Source: Mycolicibacterium gadium
GTDB lineage: Bacteria; Actinomycetota; Actinomycetes; Mycobacteriales; Mycobacteriaceae
DNA: 64,000 nucleotides
Direction of reading: 5' to 3'
Assembly (NCBI RefSeq): GCF_010728925.1
Contig: NZ_AP022608.1
Coordinates: forward strand, 5,332,001 to 5,396,000
Below, piece by piece: positions 10,379 to 19,972 of the stretch. The position numbers and the translations under genes are program-made. The notes beneath the pieces are model-generated. The model had not been told where the DNA came from, did no database searches, and saw only the letters and a list, made by a program, of their open reading frames with translations. Every line of letters begins with the position of its first letter. Within the stretch, counting starts at the first letter, position 1.

Positions 10379-10744
10379 GTGACCAAGTTGGGGGATTGGG
10401 TTTGCATCGACCATCGCGCTTCGAGCCCCCTGTTTGACCAGCTCAGAACGCAGATCATCGAAGGCGTGCGCGACGGCAGGTTGCCGCCGGGCACCCGATT
10501 GCCCACGGTGCGCGAACTGGCCGGTCAACTCGGCCTGGCCGTCAACACGGTCGCCCGCGCCTATCGCGAGCTGGAGTCTGCGGGCGTTCTCGAAACCCGG
10601 GGCCGCTTCGGCACATTCGTCGCGCGCGTCGACCCCGCCGACGCCGCGATGGCCACCGCCGCCCACACCTACGTGACGGCGGCCAAGGCGCTGGGAATCG
10701 ACAAGGCCGATGCGCTGCGCTACATCGAAATCGCGTTCGGTTAG
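10379..10744 (+). CDS. GntR-family regulator, YtrA-like (Rv1152 homologue)
   Basis: A 121-residue protein that is nearly all winged helix. [33 protein letters not shown] precedes the recognition helix ([16 protein letters not shown]). The short C-terminal tail (about 35 residues) is typical of the YtrA subgroup, which lacks a large ligand domain. A GATACT -10-like hexamer (10367-10372) ends 6 nt before the GTG start, so the mRNA is probably leaderless. The stop overlaps the convergent PucR-like gene by 4 nt. Confidence 0.92.
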   Translation: MTKLGDWVCIDHRASSPLFDQLRTQIIEGVRDGRLPPGTRLPTVRELAGQLGLAVNTVARAYRELESAGVLETRGRFGTFVARVDPADAAMATAAHTYVTAAKALGIDKADALRYIEIAFG

Positions 10745-11997
10745 CCGCGGGCGCCGCGCCACCGCACGATGTCGAGTGCGACGGCCACGTTGACGCAGGA
10801 TTCGGCCAGCGGACGCGGCAAGAGTTCGTCCGCGCGGGCCAGCCGACGCAACAGTGTGTTGCGATGCGTGTAGAGCCTCGCTGCAGTTCGGGACGCATTG
10901 CAGCCTTCGGCGACGAATGTCCTTACCGTGTCCTGTAACTCGACTCCGGCCGATTCGAGATCGCCCAGCGTGTGCTCGACGAACTCCGCGGCGCGGTCGG
11001 TGTTGGTAGTGATGAGTGCGACCAGTTGGACGTCGGCGAACTGCGCGATCTGCTGTGGTGACCGCAGCCGCGCCATCAGCTGCTGGGTGGTGATGGCGTC
11101 GAAATGGCTGCGGCGAAATCCGTCGATACCGCCGGCCGTCGCCCCAATCGCGATGCGGACATCGGGTGCGTGGTGCACCGATTGCAGCAGCGCATCGGTG
11201 TCGACGGTGACGTTGCCCGGCACCCACAGCCACCGGGTCGCGGTACCGGCCAGCACGCTCAACGGTCGCGCCCCGCCGGCGGCGTGCCCCACTGACTCGG
11301 CCGCCCTGTCGAGTCGGGCCAGATCGCCCGTTGGTTCGTCGCTCCAGATGACCGCCGCGGTGTGGAGTCCGGTCAGTGCGTAGCCCAGCCGATCTTCGGC
11401 GCGCCTGCGCGGAATGGGCGCGCCGTCGAGAACCAGCGCCACGGTCTCTCGACGTTGGGCATGGGTTCCGCGCGTCAGTTCGTCGCGCTCCAGGTCGATC
11501 TGGGCCGCGATGGCCGACAGGGTGTCGTCGACGAACGCGCTGATCGACCGGGAGCACACGTCGAGCAATTCGTGCAACTGCGCCGGATCAGAGGTCAGCT
11601 CGAAGGCGATTCTCATGAGGCGGCGCCAGGCCACCCCTTCGCCGACTCGGTACGCGTCCAGCGAATATGCGTCGAGCCCCCGGCGGACCAGTTCCCGCGC
11701 GACATCCACCGGCTCGGGTCCGGAGTTCGGAGGAACCGGAGCCCCGGGGTCGCGGACATTGGCCGTCGCCCAGAAGAACAGGTTGGCCTGGTTGCTGCGG
11801 CTCACCGCCCGAGCGAGTTCCGGGTCCGCGGCGATGGCCGGGTTAGAGCCGAGCACCGCGGCGTCGAGCTCGTCGAGCCATTCCGGCGGCGCATTGACGA
11901 TGATCTGCGCGCCCTTCCTGATCAGCTTTCTGACCTGGGTCGATGGGCGCTTCCACGTCATCGGACCAGGATAGAGCGATGGTGCAAGATGCACCAT
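10741..11997 (-). CDS. PucR/CdaR-type helix-turn-helix regulator
   Basis: A 418-residue protein with a GGDEF-fold-like middle region and a C-terminal PucR helix-turn-helix (about residues 365-410: [33 protein letters not shown]). The family activates catabolic genes in response to small metabolites. It is divergent from the flavin monooxygenase at 12093 across a 95-nt gap, so control of that gene is likely. The start may instead be the second Met (11961), giving 406 residues beginning [12 protein letters not shown]; no ribosome site decides this. Confidence 0.85.
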   Translation of the reverse strand: MVHLAPSLYPGPMTWKRPSTQVRKLIRKGAQIIVNAPPEWLDELDAAVLGSNPAIAADPELARAVSRSNQANLFFWATANVRDPGAPVPPNSGPEPVDVARELVRRGLDAYSLDAYRVGEGVAWRRLMRIAFELTSDPAQLHELLDVCSRSISAFVDDTLSAIAAQIDLERDELTRGTHAQRRETVALVLDGAPIPRRRAEDRLGYALTGLHTAAVIWSDEPTGDLARLDRAAESVGHAAGGARPLSVLAGTATRWLWVPGNVTVDTDALLQSVHHAPDVRIAIGATAGGIDGFRRSHFDAITTQQLMARLRSPQQIAQFADVQLVALITTNTDRAAEFVEHTLGDLESAGVELQDTVRTFVAEGCNASRTAARLYTHRNTLLRRLARADELLPRPLAESCVNVAVALDIVRWRGARG

Positions 11998-12092
11998 TCA
12001 AACGCGAAATCAGGTGAAATCTGCTCTATCCGCGATGGTCCCGGGGGCGCGACGATCTACGTATCGAGCCACCGTCGTCAGGAGTCACCGTC

Positions 12093-13622
12093 ATGGTCCA
12101 CACCACATCCCGCACCGAGCACGTCGACGTGTTGATTGTCGGCGCCGGCATCTCCGGCATAGGCGCCGCCTACTACCTCCAGAAGGAACACCCCGACCGG
12201 TCCTACGCCATCCTCGAAGCACGCGGCGCAACCGGCGGTACGTGGGATCTGTTCCGCTATCCGGGAATTCGCTCGGACTCCGACCTGCACACGTTCGGTT
12301 ACGAGTTCAAGCCGTGGCGCGACCAGGACGCCATCGCCTCAGCGGACAAGATCCTGGCCTACTTGCGCGAGACGTCCGCGGAGAACGGCATCGACGCCAA
12401 GATCCGCTTCCACCACAAGGTGTTGGGCGCGGAGTGGTCGAGCGCCGACGCGCGCTGGGTAGTCGACGTCGAGCGCCGCGTCGCAGGGGAGGGCACCGAG
12501 GAATTGGTGCAGATCAGTGCGAACTGGATCTTCTGCGCGGGCGGCTACTACCGCTACGACCAGGGCTACACCCCGCGTTTCGAGGGTCGCGACCGATTCC
12601 GGGGTCAGGTCGTACACCCGCAGCACTGGCCCGAGGACCTCGACTACGCCGGTAAGAAGGTCGTCATCATCGGCAGCGGCGCGACAGCGGTAACCCTGGT
12701 GCCCGCGATGGCCGACACGGCAGGCCACGTGACCATGTTGCAGCGTTCACCGACCTATGTGTTGCCGGTGCCCTCGAAGGACACTTTCGCCAACGCGGCG
12801 CAGAAGCTGCTCGGCGCCGAGCGCGGGTACGCGCTGGCCCGGCGCAAGAACATCGTCAAGCAGCGTGCTGTGTACCAGTTGAGCCAGAAGTACCCGGCCG
12901 CGGCGCGCAAGCTGATCCGCCACCTCAATGCACGGGAACTGCCGGCCGGCTATCCAGTCGACGAGCATTTCAACCCCGCGTACAACCCGTGGGATCAGCG
13001 GCTGTGCGCGGTCCCCGACGCCGATCTGTTCAAGGCGATTAGCAGCGGAGCCGCCTCGGTCGTCACCGATCGCATATTGACGTTCACCGAGACCGGCATC
13101 CAGCTGGAATCCGGGAAGCACCTAGAGGCTGACATCATTGTCACCGCAACGGGTTTGAACATTCAGTTGCTCGGTGGGATGTCGCTGACTGTGGACGGAA
13201 CGCCGGTGGACCTCGCCGACTCGGTCGCCTATAAGGCCATGATGCTGTCGGGCGTACCGAACTTCGCCTTTGCGTTCGGATACACCAACTCGTCGTGGAC
13301 TCTCAAGGTCGGCCTGCTGTGCGAGCATTTCTGCCGCCTGTTGAGCCACATGGACGCGCAGGGTTACGACATCGCGCGGGCCGACGTCGTCGAGGACGGA
13401 ATGGCGACTCGGCCGATGCTCGACCTGAGTGCCGGATACGTCCAGCGTGCCCTGGACCGGTTACCCAAGCAGGGTGACGGGGATCCGTGGCGTGTGTCGA
13501 TGAACTACTACTACGACGTCGAAATGCTGCGTGAGGGCTCCGTCGTCGACCCGCACCTGCAGTTCGCGTCGTCGGAACAGGCGGTCGCGCAGCCCAAACG
13601 CGCAGTGGCGTTGCCCGTCTGA
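12093..13622 (+). CDS. Flavin-containing (Baeyer-Villiger type) monooxygenase, EthA/MymA-like
   Basis: A 509-residue class B flavoprotein monooxygenase using FAD, NADPH and O2. Residues 17-22 (GAGISG) bind FAD. Residues 169-180 (F-R-G-x3-H-x3-W-P) form the Baeyer-Villiger fingerprint FxGxxxHxxxWP. Residues 194-199 (GSGATA) bind NADPH, and ATGLN lies near residue 350. The sequence resembles both M. tuberculosis EthA and MymA, which oxidise ketones, thioamides or fatty-acyl substrates, so the substrate cannot be fixed. The ATG start has AGGAG 8 nt upstream. The divergent PucR-like gene is the likely regulator. Confidence 0.92.
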   Translation: MVHTTSRTEHVDVLIVGAGISGIGAAYYLQKEHPDRSYAILEARGATGGTWDLFRYPGIRSDSDLHTFGYEFKPWRDQDAIASADKILAYLRETSAENGIDAKIRFHHKVLGAEWSSADARWVVDVERRVAGEGTEELVQISANWIFCAGGYYRYDQGYTPRFEGRDRFRGQVVHPQHWPEDLDYAGKKVVIIGSGATAVTLVPAMADTAGHVTMLQRSPTYVLPVPSKDTFANAAQKLLGAERGYALARRKNIVKQRAVYQLSQKYPAAARKLIRHLNARELPAGYPVDEHFNPAYNPWDQRLCAVPDADLFKAISSGAASVVTDRILTFTETGIQLESGKHLEADIIVTATGLNIQLLGGMSLTVDGTPVDLADSVAYKAMMLSGVPNFAFAFGYTNSSWTLKVGLLCEHFCRLLSHMDAQGYDIARADVVEDGMATRPMLDLSAGYVQRALDRLPKQGDGDPWRVSMNYYYDVEMLREGSVVDPHLQFASSEQAVAQPKRAVALPV

Positions 13623-13632
13623 TCGACGCTTC

Positions 13633-14475
13633 TCAGCCGAATTCCAGCAGGGTGTTCACCGGGCGCACGGAGTCGAACAGGCGCACCCGCTGAACCGTCG
13701 ACACGAGGGCGTTGAAGGCTCTGCCGCGGCCCTGCGGCATCGGCAAGTCGTGGACCGCGCGAATGCCGGGCACCTCGTTGACGAGATTTGCCAGCTGCGA
13801 CGGCGTCATGCTGAACGGCATCGGCGGCACCCGATAGCGCAGCGTGGGCCGCAGCATGCCGCGGGTGATCCCCTTGGCGAACCACGCGGGTGGCAGGTCG
13901 AACATCATTCGGCCGCCGCCGAAGCGCTGCGCACACGCGGCGATCAAGCCGAGGGCTTCGTCGGGCTGCAGGTACATCAGCAGGCCCTCGGCCGTGATGA
14001 ACACGCCGTCCTCGGCGGGCACCTCGTCCATCCAGCTGAAGTCGAGGGCCGACTGTGCGCGCATGGTGATGCGTTCCGACGGCGGGAGCAGCTTGCGGCG
14101 CAACTCGATCATCGGGGGAAGATCGACAGTGAGCCAACGGAATTCGTCCCCGACCCCGGCCGCGTTGAGACGATAGAAGCTGGTTTGCAGGCCCTCGGCC
14201 AGCGCCACCACGGTGGCCCGGGGGTGGTCGGCGAGGTAGCGGCGTGTCTCGGTGTCGAAGGCCAGCGCGCGCACCGCCATGTCCTGCCGGCGGCTCAGCC
14301 CGAACTTCGCCCACTGGAAATCGATGGAATTTACCAGCCGGATCGCCATCGGGTCGTCGATGATCGAATCCGGTCTGCGCGCCTCGTTCGCGCGGACCTG
14401 CAATGTCATCAGCGCCGTCTCGGACACACCGGACAGAACGGCGCCGTCGGCCTTCGCGGTCGTTTCGGATGTCAC
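13633..14475 (-). CDS. SAM-dependent methyltransferase, leucine carboxyl methyltransferase family (copy B)
   Basis: A 280-residue member of the LCMT/PPM family. Motif I reads VVALAEGLQTSFYRL (about residues 87-101), the family form of the SAM loop; TVDLPPMI carries the acidic ribose ligand and FITAEGLLMYLQPDEA is the post-core strand. Mycobacteria encode many such proteins; most act as O-methyltransferases on small molecules or lipids and are uncharacterised. It is last of a three-gene minus-strand cassette and clearly paralogous to the gene at 15021-15848 (shared PDEALGLI and PPMPF segments, both ending LLEF), with DUF1697 between them. Spacing to DUF1697 is 14 nt. Confidence 0.87.
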   Translation of the reverse strand: MTSETTAKADGAVLSGVSETALMTLQVRANEARRPDSIIDDPMAIRLVNSIDFQWAKFGLSRRQDMAVRALAFDTETRRYLADHPRATVVALAEGLQTSFYRLNAAGVGDEFRWLTVDLPPMIELRRKLLPPSERITMRAQSALDFSWMDEVPAEDGVFITAEGLLMYLQPDEALGLIAACAQRFGGGRMMFDLPPAWFAKGITRGMLRPTLRYRVPPMPFSMTPSQLANLVNEVPGIRAVHDLPMPQGRGRAFNALVSTVQRVRLFDSVRPVNTLLEFG

Positions 14476-14489
14476 ACGCCCGAATGTAC

Positions 14490-15011
14490 CTATCGCAGAA
14501 CTTTCTCGACTGTGCGCAGGTTGCGAGTGGTGGTGGACGACTTGTAGCGCTTCTTGCCCATCGTCTTGCCGATTGTGGTGTCCAGCGTGCCCTTGCTGGG
14601 GACCTGCCAGTAGATGACACCCTCGCCGCGCGCGATCTTCTCGTCGGGCCCCGCGTCGTCGCCGAGGGCCGCGAGCTCGTCGAGGACGTCGGAATCGGTG
14701 ACGAACGTGACGTAGGAGTGGTAGCCGTCGACCTCACGCTCGTACGGGAACTTGTCGGAGATCTGTTGCACGGTTTTCAGGTCGTAGGCCAGCACCCATG
14801 CGTCGTAGCCGAACGCGTCGCGCAGCGCCTTCTCGGCCTTCTTTCTGACCGCGGCCACCCCGGAACGGCTGTCCAGCAACACGTTTCCACTCGCGAGGAT
14901 GGTCTTCACATTGGTGAATCCGGCGTCCTCGAATGCCTTGGCCACCTCGGCCATCTTGAGGTTCACGCCGCCGACGTTCACCCCGCGGAGAAATCCGGCG
15001 TATCTGGTCAT
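14490..15011 (-). CDS. DUF1697 family protein
   Basis: A 173-residue soluble protein with the DUF1697 start (YAGFLRGVNVGGVNLKMAEV), the ILASGNVLLDS strand near residue 40 and a basic C-terminus (GKKRYKSSTTTRNLRTVEK). The family is widespread in bacteria, has a ferredoxin-like fold, and no function is established. It is sandwiched between two paralogous methyltransferases with gaps of 9 and 14 nt, so co-transcription is likely; whether it shares their chemistry is unknown. Confidence 0.88.
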   Translation of the reverse strand: MTRYAGFLRGVNVGGVNLKMAEVAKAFEDAGFTNVKTILASGNVLLDSRSGVAAVRKKAEKALRDAFGYDAWVLAYDLKTVQQISDKFPYEREVDGYHSYVTFVTDSDVLDELAALGDDAGPDEKIARGEGVIYWQVPSKGTLDTTIGKTMGKKRYKSSTTTRNLRTVEKVLR

Positions 15012-15020
15012 ACCGCGAGA

Positions 15021-15848
15021 CTAGAACTCCAGCACCGTGATGCTCGGGCGATTGCGGCGCAGGAAACCGATGTGGTCCATCCTCGAGTGGCTCGCCACCT
15101 TCCACAGGCCCCGCCCGGGCGGCATGGCGATATCGCGGGCGCCGCGCACGCCCGGAATGCGGCCGGCCAGGGCGAGCGCTTCTTCCGCGCTGAGCGCGAA
15201 CGGCATCGGCGGGGTGACGTATCGGTCGGACAGCTTGAGGCCCGTCAGGGTGCGCCGGGAGAACCAGTGAGGGATCGAGTCGAACATCATGTGCCCGCCG
15301 GGAAAGCGGGTTGCGCAGGCGCGGATCAGGCCAAGTGCTTCGTCGGGCTGCAGGTACATCAGCAGGCCCTCGGCGGTGATGAACACCCCGTGCGAGTCGT
15401 CGATGCGGTCCATCCAGCTCAGGTCCAGCGCCGACTGGGCCAGCGGCACGATCCGCTCGTCGCTGGGCAGCAGCTTCTCCCGAAGTGCCATGACGGGCCG
15501 AAGATCCACTGAGTACCAGGTCAATTGGTCGGCAACGCCGGCGCGTTCCAGCCGCCAGAAGCTGGTCTGCAGACCTTCGGCGAGCGCCACCACCGATGCT
15601 TTCGGATGCGTGCGCAGATAGTCGCTCGTGGCGGCGTCGAAGGCGACCGCGCGTAACCCGTGTGACTGGTTGGGTTTGCCGAACTTGCGGAAGTCATAGG
15701 AGATCGCGTCGAACAGCGTGACCGCCCACGGGTCGCGGATCACCCCGTCAGAGCGCTTGGCCTCGGTGCCGCGGTTGTGCAGGGTCCACAGCGTGGTGGC
15801 CGAGACGCCGTCGAGAACTTCCCCACTGACCGTCATGATCTGCTTCAT
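15021..15848 (-). CDS. SAM-dependent methyltransferase, LCMT family (copy A)
   Basis: A 275-residue paralogue of the 13633-14475 product. SAM motif I is VVALAEGLQTSFWRL, VDLRPVMALREKLLP follows, and the EGLLMYLQPDEALGLI segment is identical in both copies. Start at the ATG at 15848; an in-frame ATG at 15836 is an alternative and better matches the paralogue's start. Neither has a clear ribosome site. A longer open frame upstream is rejected because it would run antisense into the F420-binding gene at 15897. First gene of the methyltransferase/DUF1697/methyltransferase cassette. Confidence 0.85.
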   Translation of the reverse strand: MKQIMTVSGEVLDGVSATTLWTLHNRGTEAKRSDGVIRDPWAVTLFDAISYDFRKFGKPNQSHGLRAVAFDAATSDYLRTHPKASVVALAEGLQTSFWRLERAGVADQLTWYSVDLRPVMALREKLLPSDERIVPLAQSALDLSWMDRIDDSHGVFITAEGLLMYLQPDEALGLIRACATRFPGGHMMFDSIPHWFSRRTLTGLKLSDRYVTPPMPFALSAEEALALAGRIPGVRGARDIAMPPGRGLWKVASHSRMDHIGFLRRNRPSITVLEF

Positions 15849-15887
15849 GCTAGATATGTCGCAATCCACGCAGGGATTCCGACGTAG

Positions 15888-16340
<453 letters not shown>

Positions 16341-16380
16341 AGCACGCGACCGCGCGGCAGGCGGGCAGTAGGCTGCGGTC

Positions 16381-16548
16381 ATGCCTGATGCACCGGAAGA
16401 CGAGACGAAACGCAAGTTCCGGGAAGCGCTGGAGCGGAAAAAGGCCAAGTCGGCCGGTGGTTCCGACCACAAAGACAAGGGCGCGAAGCAACCGCGGGCC
16501 CATGGCCCCCTCGAGAGTCGCCGCGAGTTCCGGCGTAAAAGCGGCTAG
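16381..16548 (+). CDS. Small basic DUF5302 protein (Rv1155A-like)
   Basis: A 55-residue highly charged protein: KRKFREALERKKAKS, then a GGSDHKDKG linker, then the conserved C-terminal HGPLESRREFRRKSG. This is the actinobacterial DUF5302 pattern, and a similar gene follows Rv1155. Function unknown; the composition suggests nucleic acid or ribosome contact, but that is a guess. Its TAG stop shares a CTAG palindrome with the stop of the convergent MFS gene (16545-16548). Confidence 0.82.
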   Translation: MPDAPEDETKRKFREALERKKAKSAGGSDHKDKGAKQPRAHGPLESRREFRRKSG

Positions 16549-17741
16549 CTCGCGACCTCGACGCCGGCCCGTCGGGACTGGCGGGCTTCCCGGGCCAGGA
16601 TCGCGGCCAGGCAGACGCCGGCCAGAATGGCGACGGCGACCGCGAAACTCACCCCGGCGGTGCGCAGTCCCCAGGCCTGAGCGGCCAGGCCTTCGCCGAC
16701 GACCGGCAATGAGATGGCCACGTACGCGACGACGAAATAGGTGGAGCTCACCTCGGCCCGGCGCGCCGCCGGCGTGCGTTCGACGACGGCCGCCAGCCCA
16801 CGGCTGAACGTCATACCGTGGCCGACGCCTGCCACGAGGCCGGCCGCGACCAGTCCCGCCAGCGAGGACAAATAGAGGGCGACAACGACAATCGCCATCG
16901 CTGCGACCAGCACCGCGCAACCGATCGCGACCGCGCGCTGCGGCGCGACCCCCCTGGCGCCGATTTGCGCGACCGCCGACGCGGCGAAGATCGACGCCGC
17001 GACGAGCCCGGCCAGCGCGTCGTTGTCGATGCCGACGACGTCGGCCACGAAGGATGGCGCGACGGCCATGAAGAGGCCGGTGACCGAGAATCCCGCGAAA
17101 GCGGCCAGTCCGGCGATGACGAACACCGGGCGCACCTCCGCTGGAACGGAGAGCCGCTGGAAACCGATGCTTCCCACGCGCTGAGACGTCTCGGGGACGA
17201 CCAGCACCGCGATGCCCGCGAGCAGTGCGAGCGCCATGTGCAGGATGAAGCTCAACTGCAACGGGTGCGGAACGTATTGCACCAGTACGCCGGCGACCAC
17301 CGGTCCGGCGCCGAGACCGCCGACATTGGCGATCGTCGCGACGGCGGCGGCCCTGGTGTGCCAGCTGGGCGGGGCGGCTTCGATGACGGCGGCGGTGGCC
17401 GTCCCCGTGAAGACGCCCGCCGACAAACCGGACAGCACCCGGCCGATCAAGAGCATCGACACGTTGTCCGCGCAAAGGAACACCGCCGCGCTGGCAAGTG
17501 CGAAGACCACTCCCGCCAGCAGCACGGGCCGTCTGCCGATGACATCGGACCAGCGGCCGAACACCAGCAGCGCGAAAAGCACACCGCCCGCGTAGGTCGC
17601 GTACACCACCGTGGTCGTCAGCACCGAGAAGTTCATCTGCTCGGCGTAGAGCGAGTACATCGGCGTCGGCAGCGTCGTACCGACCATGATCGCGGCGAAC
17701 GCGTACGCCAGCAGCGGGAAGGCGACGCGTTGCGGGCTCAC
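16545..17741 (-). CDS. MFS transporter (drug:H+ antiporter type)
   Basis: About 398 residues with twelve hydrophobic helices. FGRWSDVIGRRPVLLAGV after helix 2 is the MFS motif A (G-x3-D-x2-G-R-R/K), and GRVLSGLSAGVFTGTA in helix 4 fits efflux pumps. The long open frame begins at 17831, but that would lie inside the 17791-17837 hairpin. The GTG at 17741 (VSPQRVAFPLL) is preferred because the first helix starts directly after it; a TTG 12 nt further upstream is also possible. The substrate is unknown. Confidence 0.85.
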   Translation of the reverse strand: MSPQRVAFPLLAYAFAAIMVGTTLPTPMYSLYAEQMNFSVLTTTVVYATYAGGVLFALLVFGRWSDVIGRRPVLLAGVVFALASAAVFLCADNVSMLLIGRVLSGLSAGVFTGTATAAVIEAAPPSWHTRAAAVATIANVGGLGAGPVVAGVLVQYVPHPLQLSFILHMALALLAGIAVLVVPETSQRVGSIGFQRLSVPAEVRPVFVIAGLAAFAGFSVTGLFMAVAPSFVADVVGIDNDALAGLVAASIFAASAVAQIGARGVAPQRAVAIGCAVLVAAMAIVVVALYLSSLAGLVAAGLVAGVGHGMTFSRGLAAVVERTPAARRAEVSSTYFVVAYVAISLPVVGEGLAAQAWGLRTAGVSFAVAVAILAGVCLAAILAREARQSRRAGVEVAS

Positions 17742-17790
17742 GCGAGAAAACAACCCCCATCGCGGGTGAAGTAATCCCCGCGCGTCAGCG

Positions 17791-17837
17791 ATTTCGGTGC
17801 GCCTACGACCGCTCAGCGACTGTAGGCGCACCGAGAT
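17791..17837. terminator. Long stem-loop terminator after the acetate-type symporter gene
   Basis: Arms 17791-17806 and 17822-17837 pair over 16 bp with a single G-T mismatch (13 bp perfect, 17794-17806 with 17822-17834) around a 15-nt loop. It lies 9 nt past the minus-strand symporter stop, with no T-run, the usual form of mycobacterial I-shaped terminators. It separates the symporter unit from the downstream MFS gene. Confidence 0.75.
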
Positions 17838-17846
17838 CGCGGCCGA

Positions 17847-19493
17847 TCAGTGGCTGACAGCCTTCTCGGCCCCGACGCCGGTCAGGCAGCGCACCTCGAA
17901 CTCCGCGTTGATCTCCGGGTCGCCGCGGTCCGGCGAACTCAGCGTGCCGACGATGCCGAGGATGAACGCCAGTGGAATCGACACGATGCCGGGGTTTGCC
18001 AACGGGAAGAAAGCGAAGTCGATGTTCGGCAACATCGCGGTCTTCGCGCCGGACACCGCGGGCGAGAAGATGATCAGCACGATCGTCGAGATGAGGCCGC
18101 CGTACATGCTCCACAGCGCACCGCGGGTGTTGAACCGCGGCCAGTACAGCGAGTAGATGATCGTCGGCAGGTTGGCCGCTGCGGCCACCGCGAACGCCAG
18201 CGCCACCAGGAACGCGATGTTCTGCTCTGCGGCGAGGATGCCGAGGCCGATCGACAGGACGCCGATCACCACCACGGTGATGCGGGATACGCGAACCTGC
18301 TCGCTCTCGCTGACCTCATGGCTCTTCATCACGCTGGCGTAGATGTCATGAGCGAATGACGTTGCGGCCGTGATGGTCAGGCCTGCGACCACCGCGAGGA
18401 TCGTCGCGAAGGCGACGGCCGAGATGATGCCGAGCAGGACCACACCACCGAGTTCGAACGCCAGCAACGGCGCTGCGGAATTCTGTCCGCCGGGTGCCTC
18501 GCGAATCGCATCGGGTCCGACGAGAGCCGCGGCGCCGTAGCCGAGGGCGAGGGTGAACAGGTAGAACGCGCCGATCAGCACGATCGCCCACACCACCGAG
18601 CGACGCGCCTCCTTGGCGGTGGGGACGGTGTAGAAGCGCATCAGCACGTGGGGGAGGCCCGCGGTGCCGAGCACGAGCGCCAGCGCCAGCGAGATGAAGT
18701 TGATCTGCGACGTCAGCGAGGCGCCGTACTGGGCGCCGGGCGCCAGGACGTCACGGCTTGCGACGGCCGCATCCGACGAGCCCGAGACCGCGGACTGGGC
18801 GGCGCCGAGCATCTCGGAGAAGTTCAGGCCGAACTTGGCCAGCACCCACACCGTCATCATGGCCGCGCCGCCGATCAGCAGGACTGCCTTGATGATCTGC
18901 ACCCAGGTCGTGCCCTTCATGCCACCGATCAGCACGTAGGCGATCATCAGCAGACCCACGACGGCAATGACCAGCGCCTGACCGATGTCGCTGGTGACGT
19001 TGAGCAGCAGGGCGACCAGACCGCCCGCACCCGCCATCTGCGCAAGCAGGTAGAACAGGCACACAGCCAACGTGGTCGTCGCGGCTGCCATCCTTACCGG
19101 GCGCTGCTTGAGCCGGAAGCTCAGCACGTCGGCCATCGTGAATTTGCCTGCGTTGCGCAGCAACTCGGCGACCAACAGCAGGGCCACCAGCCAAGCCACC
19201 AGGAAGCCGATGGAGTAGAGGAAGCCGTCGTAGCCGTAGACGGCGATGGCTCCCGCGATTCCGAGGAAGCTGGCTGCGGACAGGTAATCACCGGAGATTG
19301 CGATGCCGTTTTGCGGTCCGGTGAAAGACCTTCCCGCGGTGAAGAATTCGGCGGCAGTGGCGTTCTTCTTGCTCGCGCGGATGACGATGAAGAGCGTGAT
19401 CGCTACGAAGAGACCGAAGATGCCGATATTTGCAGTCGGACTGCCGACGGTGGTGCCCTCGGCGGCGAGGATGGTCAGAGTGTCGTGGTTCAT
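17847..19493 (-). CDS. Sodium/solute symporter, acetate permease ActP-like
   Basis: A 548-residue SSS-family transporter with about 13 helices. Family marks: FFTAGRSFTGPQNGIAISGDYLSAASFLGIAG in helices 1-2 (residues about 50-80), GGMKGTTWVQIIKAVLL near 210, and GLPHVLMRFYTVPTAKEARRS near 310, a segment typical of ActP/MctC monocarboxylate (acetate, pyruvate, propionate) carriers. The ATG at 19493 overlaps the TGA of the upstream DUF485 gene; this DUF485-then-ActP pairing is characteristic of the acetate permease operon. Probably imports short-chain carboxylates with sodium or protons. Confidence 0.9.
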   Translation of the reverse strand: MNHDTLTILAAEGTTVGSPTANIGIFGLFVAITLFIVIRASKKNATAAEFFTAGRSFTGPQNGIAISGDYLSAASFLGIAGAIAVYGYDGFLYSIGFLVAWLVALLLVAELLRNAGKFTMADVLSFRLKQRPVRMAAATTTLAVCLFYLLAQMAGAGGLVALLLNVTSDIGQALVIAVVGLLMIAYVLIGGMKGTTWVQIIKAVLLIGGAAMMTVWVLAKFGLNFSEMLGAAQSAVSGSSDAAVASRDVLAPGAQYGASLTSQINFISLALALVLGTAGLPHVLMRFYTVPTAKEARRSVVWAIVLIGAFYLFTLALGYGAAALVGPDAIREAPGGQNSAAPLLAFELGGVVLLGIISAVAFATILAVVAGLTITAATSFAHDIYASVMKSHEVSESEQVRVSRITVVVIGVLSIGLGILAAEQNIAFLVALAFAVAAAANLPTIIYSLYWPRFNTRGALWSMYGGLISTIVLIIFSPAVSGAKTAMLPNIDFAFFPLANPGIVSIPLAFILGIVGTLSSPDRGDPEINAEFEVRCLTGVGAEKAVSH

Positions 19494-19825
19494 GCCACAC
19501 CGCCCTCGAGCTCGTCGCGGATCGCCTTGGCGCGCGGGTCGAGTTCCCGGTTGGCGAACCGCACATAGATTGCGGTGATGACGAAGGTCGACACGAATTG
19601 GCCGAGCCCGACGAGGATGCCGACGTTGATGTTGCCCCACACCTTGATAGCCATGAAGTCATTGGCGAAAGCGCCGAGGATCACGTACGCGGCGTACCAG
19701 AGTAGAAATAGCGCGCTCATAGGGAATACGAAGCGGCGCAATCGGCTTCGCAGTTCCTGAAATTCCGGGCTGGCCTGGACGGCCAGGTACTTTTCGCCGC
19801 TGACTGCGGTTTCTGTTGTCGGCAT
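19490..19825 (-). CDS. DUF485 inner-membrane protein (YjcH-like)
   Basis: A 111-residue protein with two helices (FPMSALFLLWYAAYVILGAFA and VGILVGLGQFVSTFVITAIYVRFA) and the conserved tail RELDPRAKAIRDELEG. DUF485 proteins are accessory subunits encoded next to ActP symporters. The ATG at 19825 is chosen over an upstream codon because GTTCAGGAG lies 7 nt before it. It is translationally coupled to the symporter (ATGA). Confidence 0.88.
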   Translation of the reverse strand: MPTTETAVSGEKYLAVQASPEFQELRSRLRRFVFPMSALFLLWYAAYVILGAFANDFMAIKVWGNINVGILVGLGQFVSTFVITAIYVRFANRELDPRAKAIRDELEGGVA

Positions 19826-19875
19826 CGTGTGCTCCTGAACGTCGAATGTGAACCGGCTCAACTGCAGAAACTAGA

Positions 19876-19891
19876 TGAGATGCAGGTCACA
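19876..19891. promoter_or_regulatory. CRP-like site upstream of the DUF485-actP operon
   Basis: TGAGA (19876-19880), 6 nt, TCACA (19887-19891) matches nine of ten positions of the mycobacterial CRP consensus TGTGA-N6-TCACA. A second, weaker site with a perfect left half (TGTGA, 19847-19851) and TCAAC right half lies 25 nt closer to the gene. CRP (Rv3676-type) control of acetate uptake would make sense, but this is inferred from the match alone. Confidence 0.5.
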
Positions 19892-19972
19892 TACCCAGTG
19901 CATACGGCGTTGACACGGTGAAACCCGTAGGTGGTGCGGTAAGCGGTCGATCGGCGACGACGAACGGTGATG

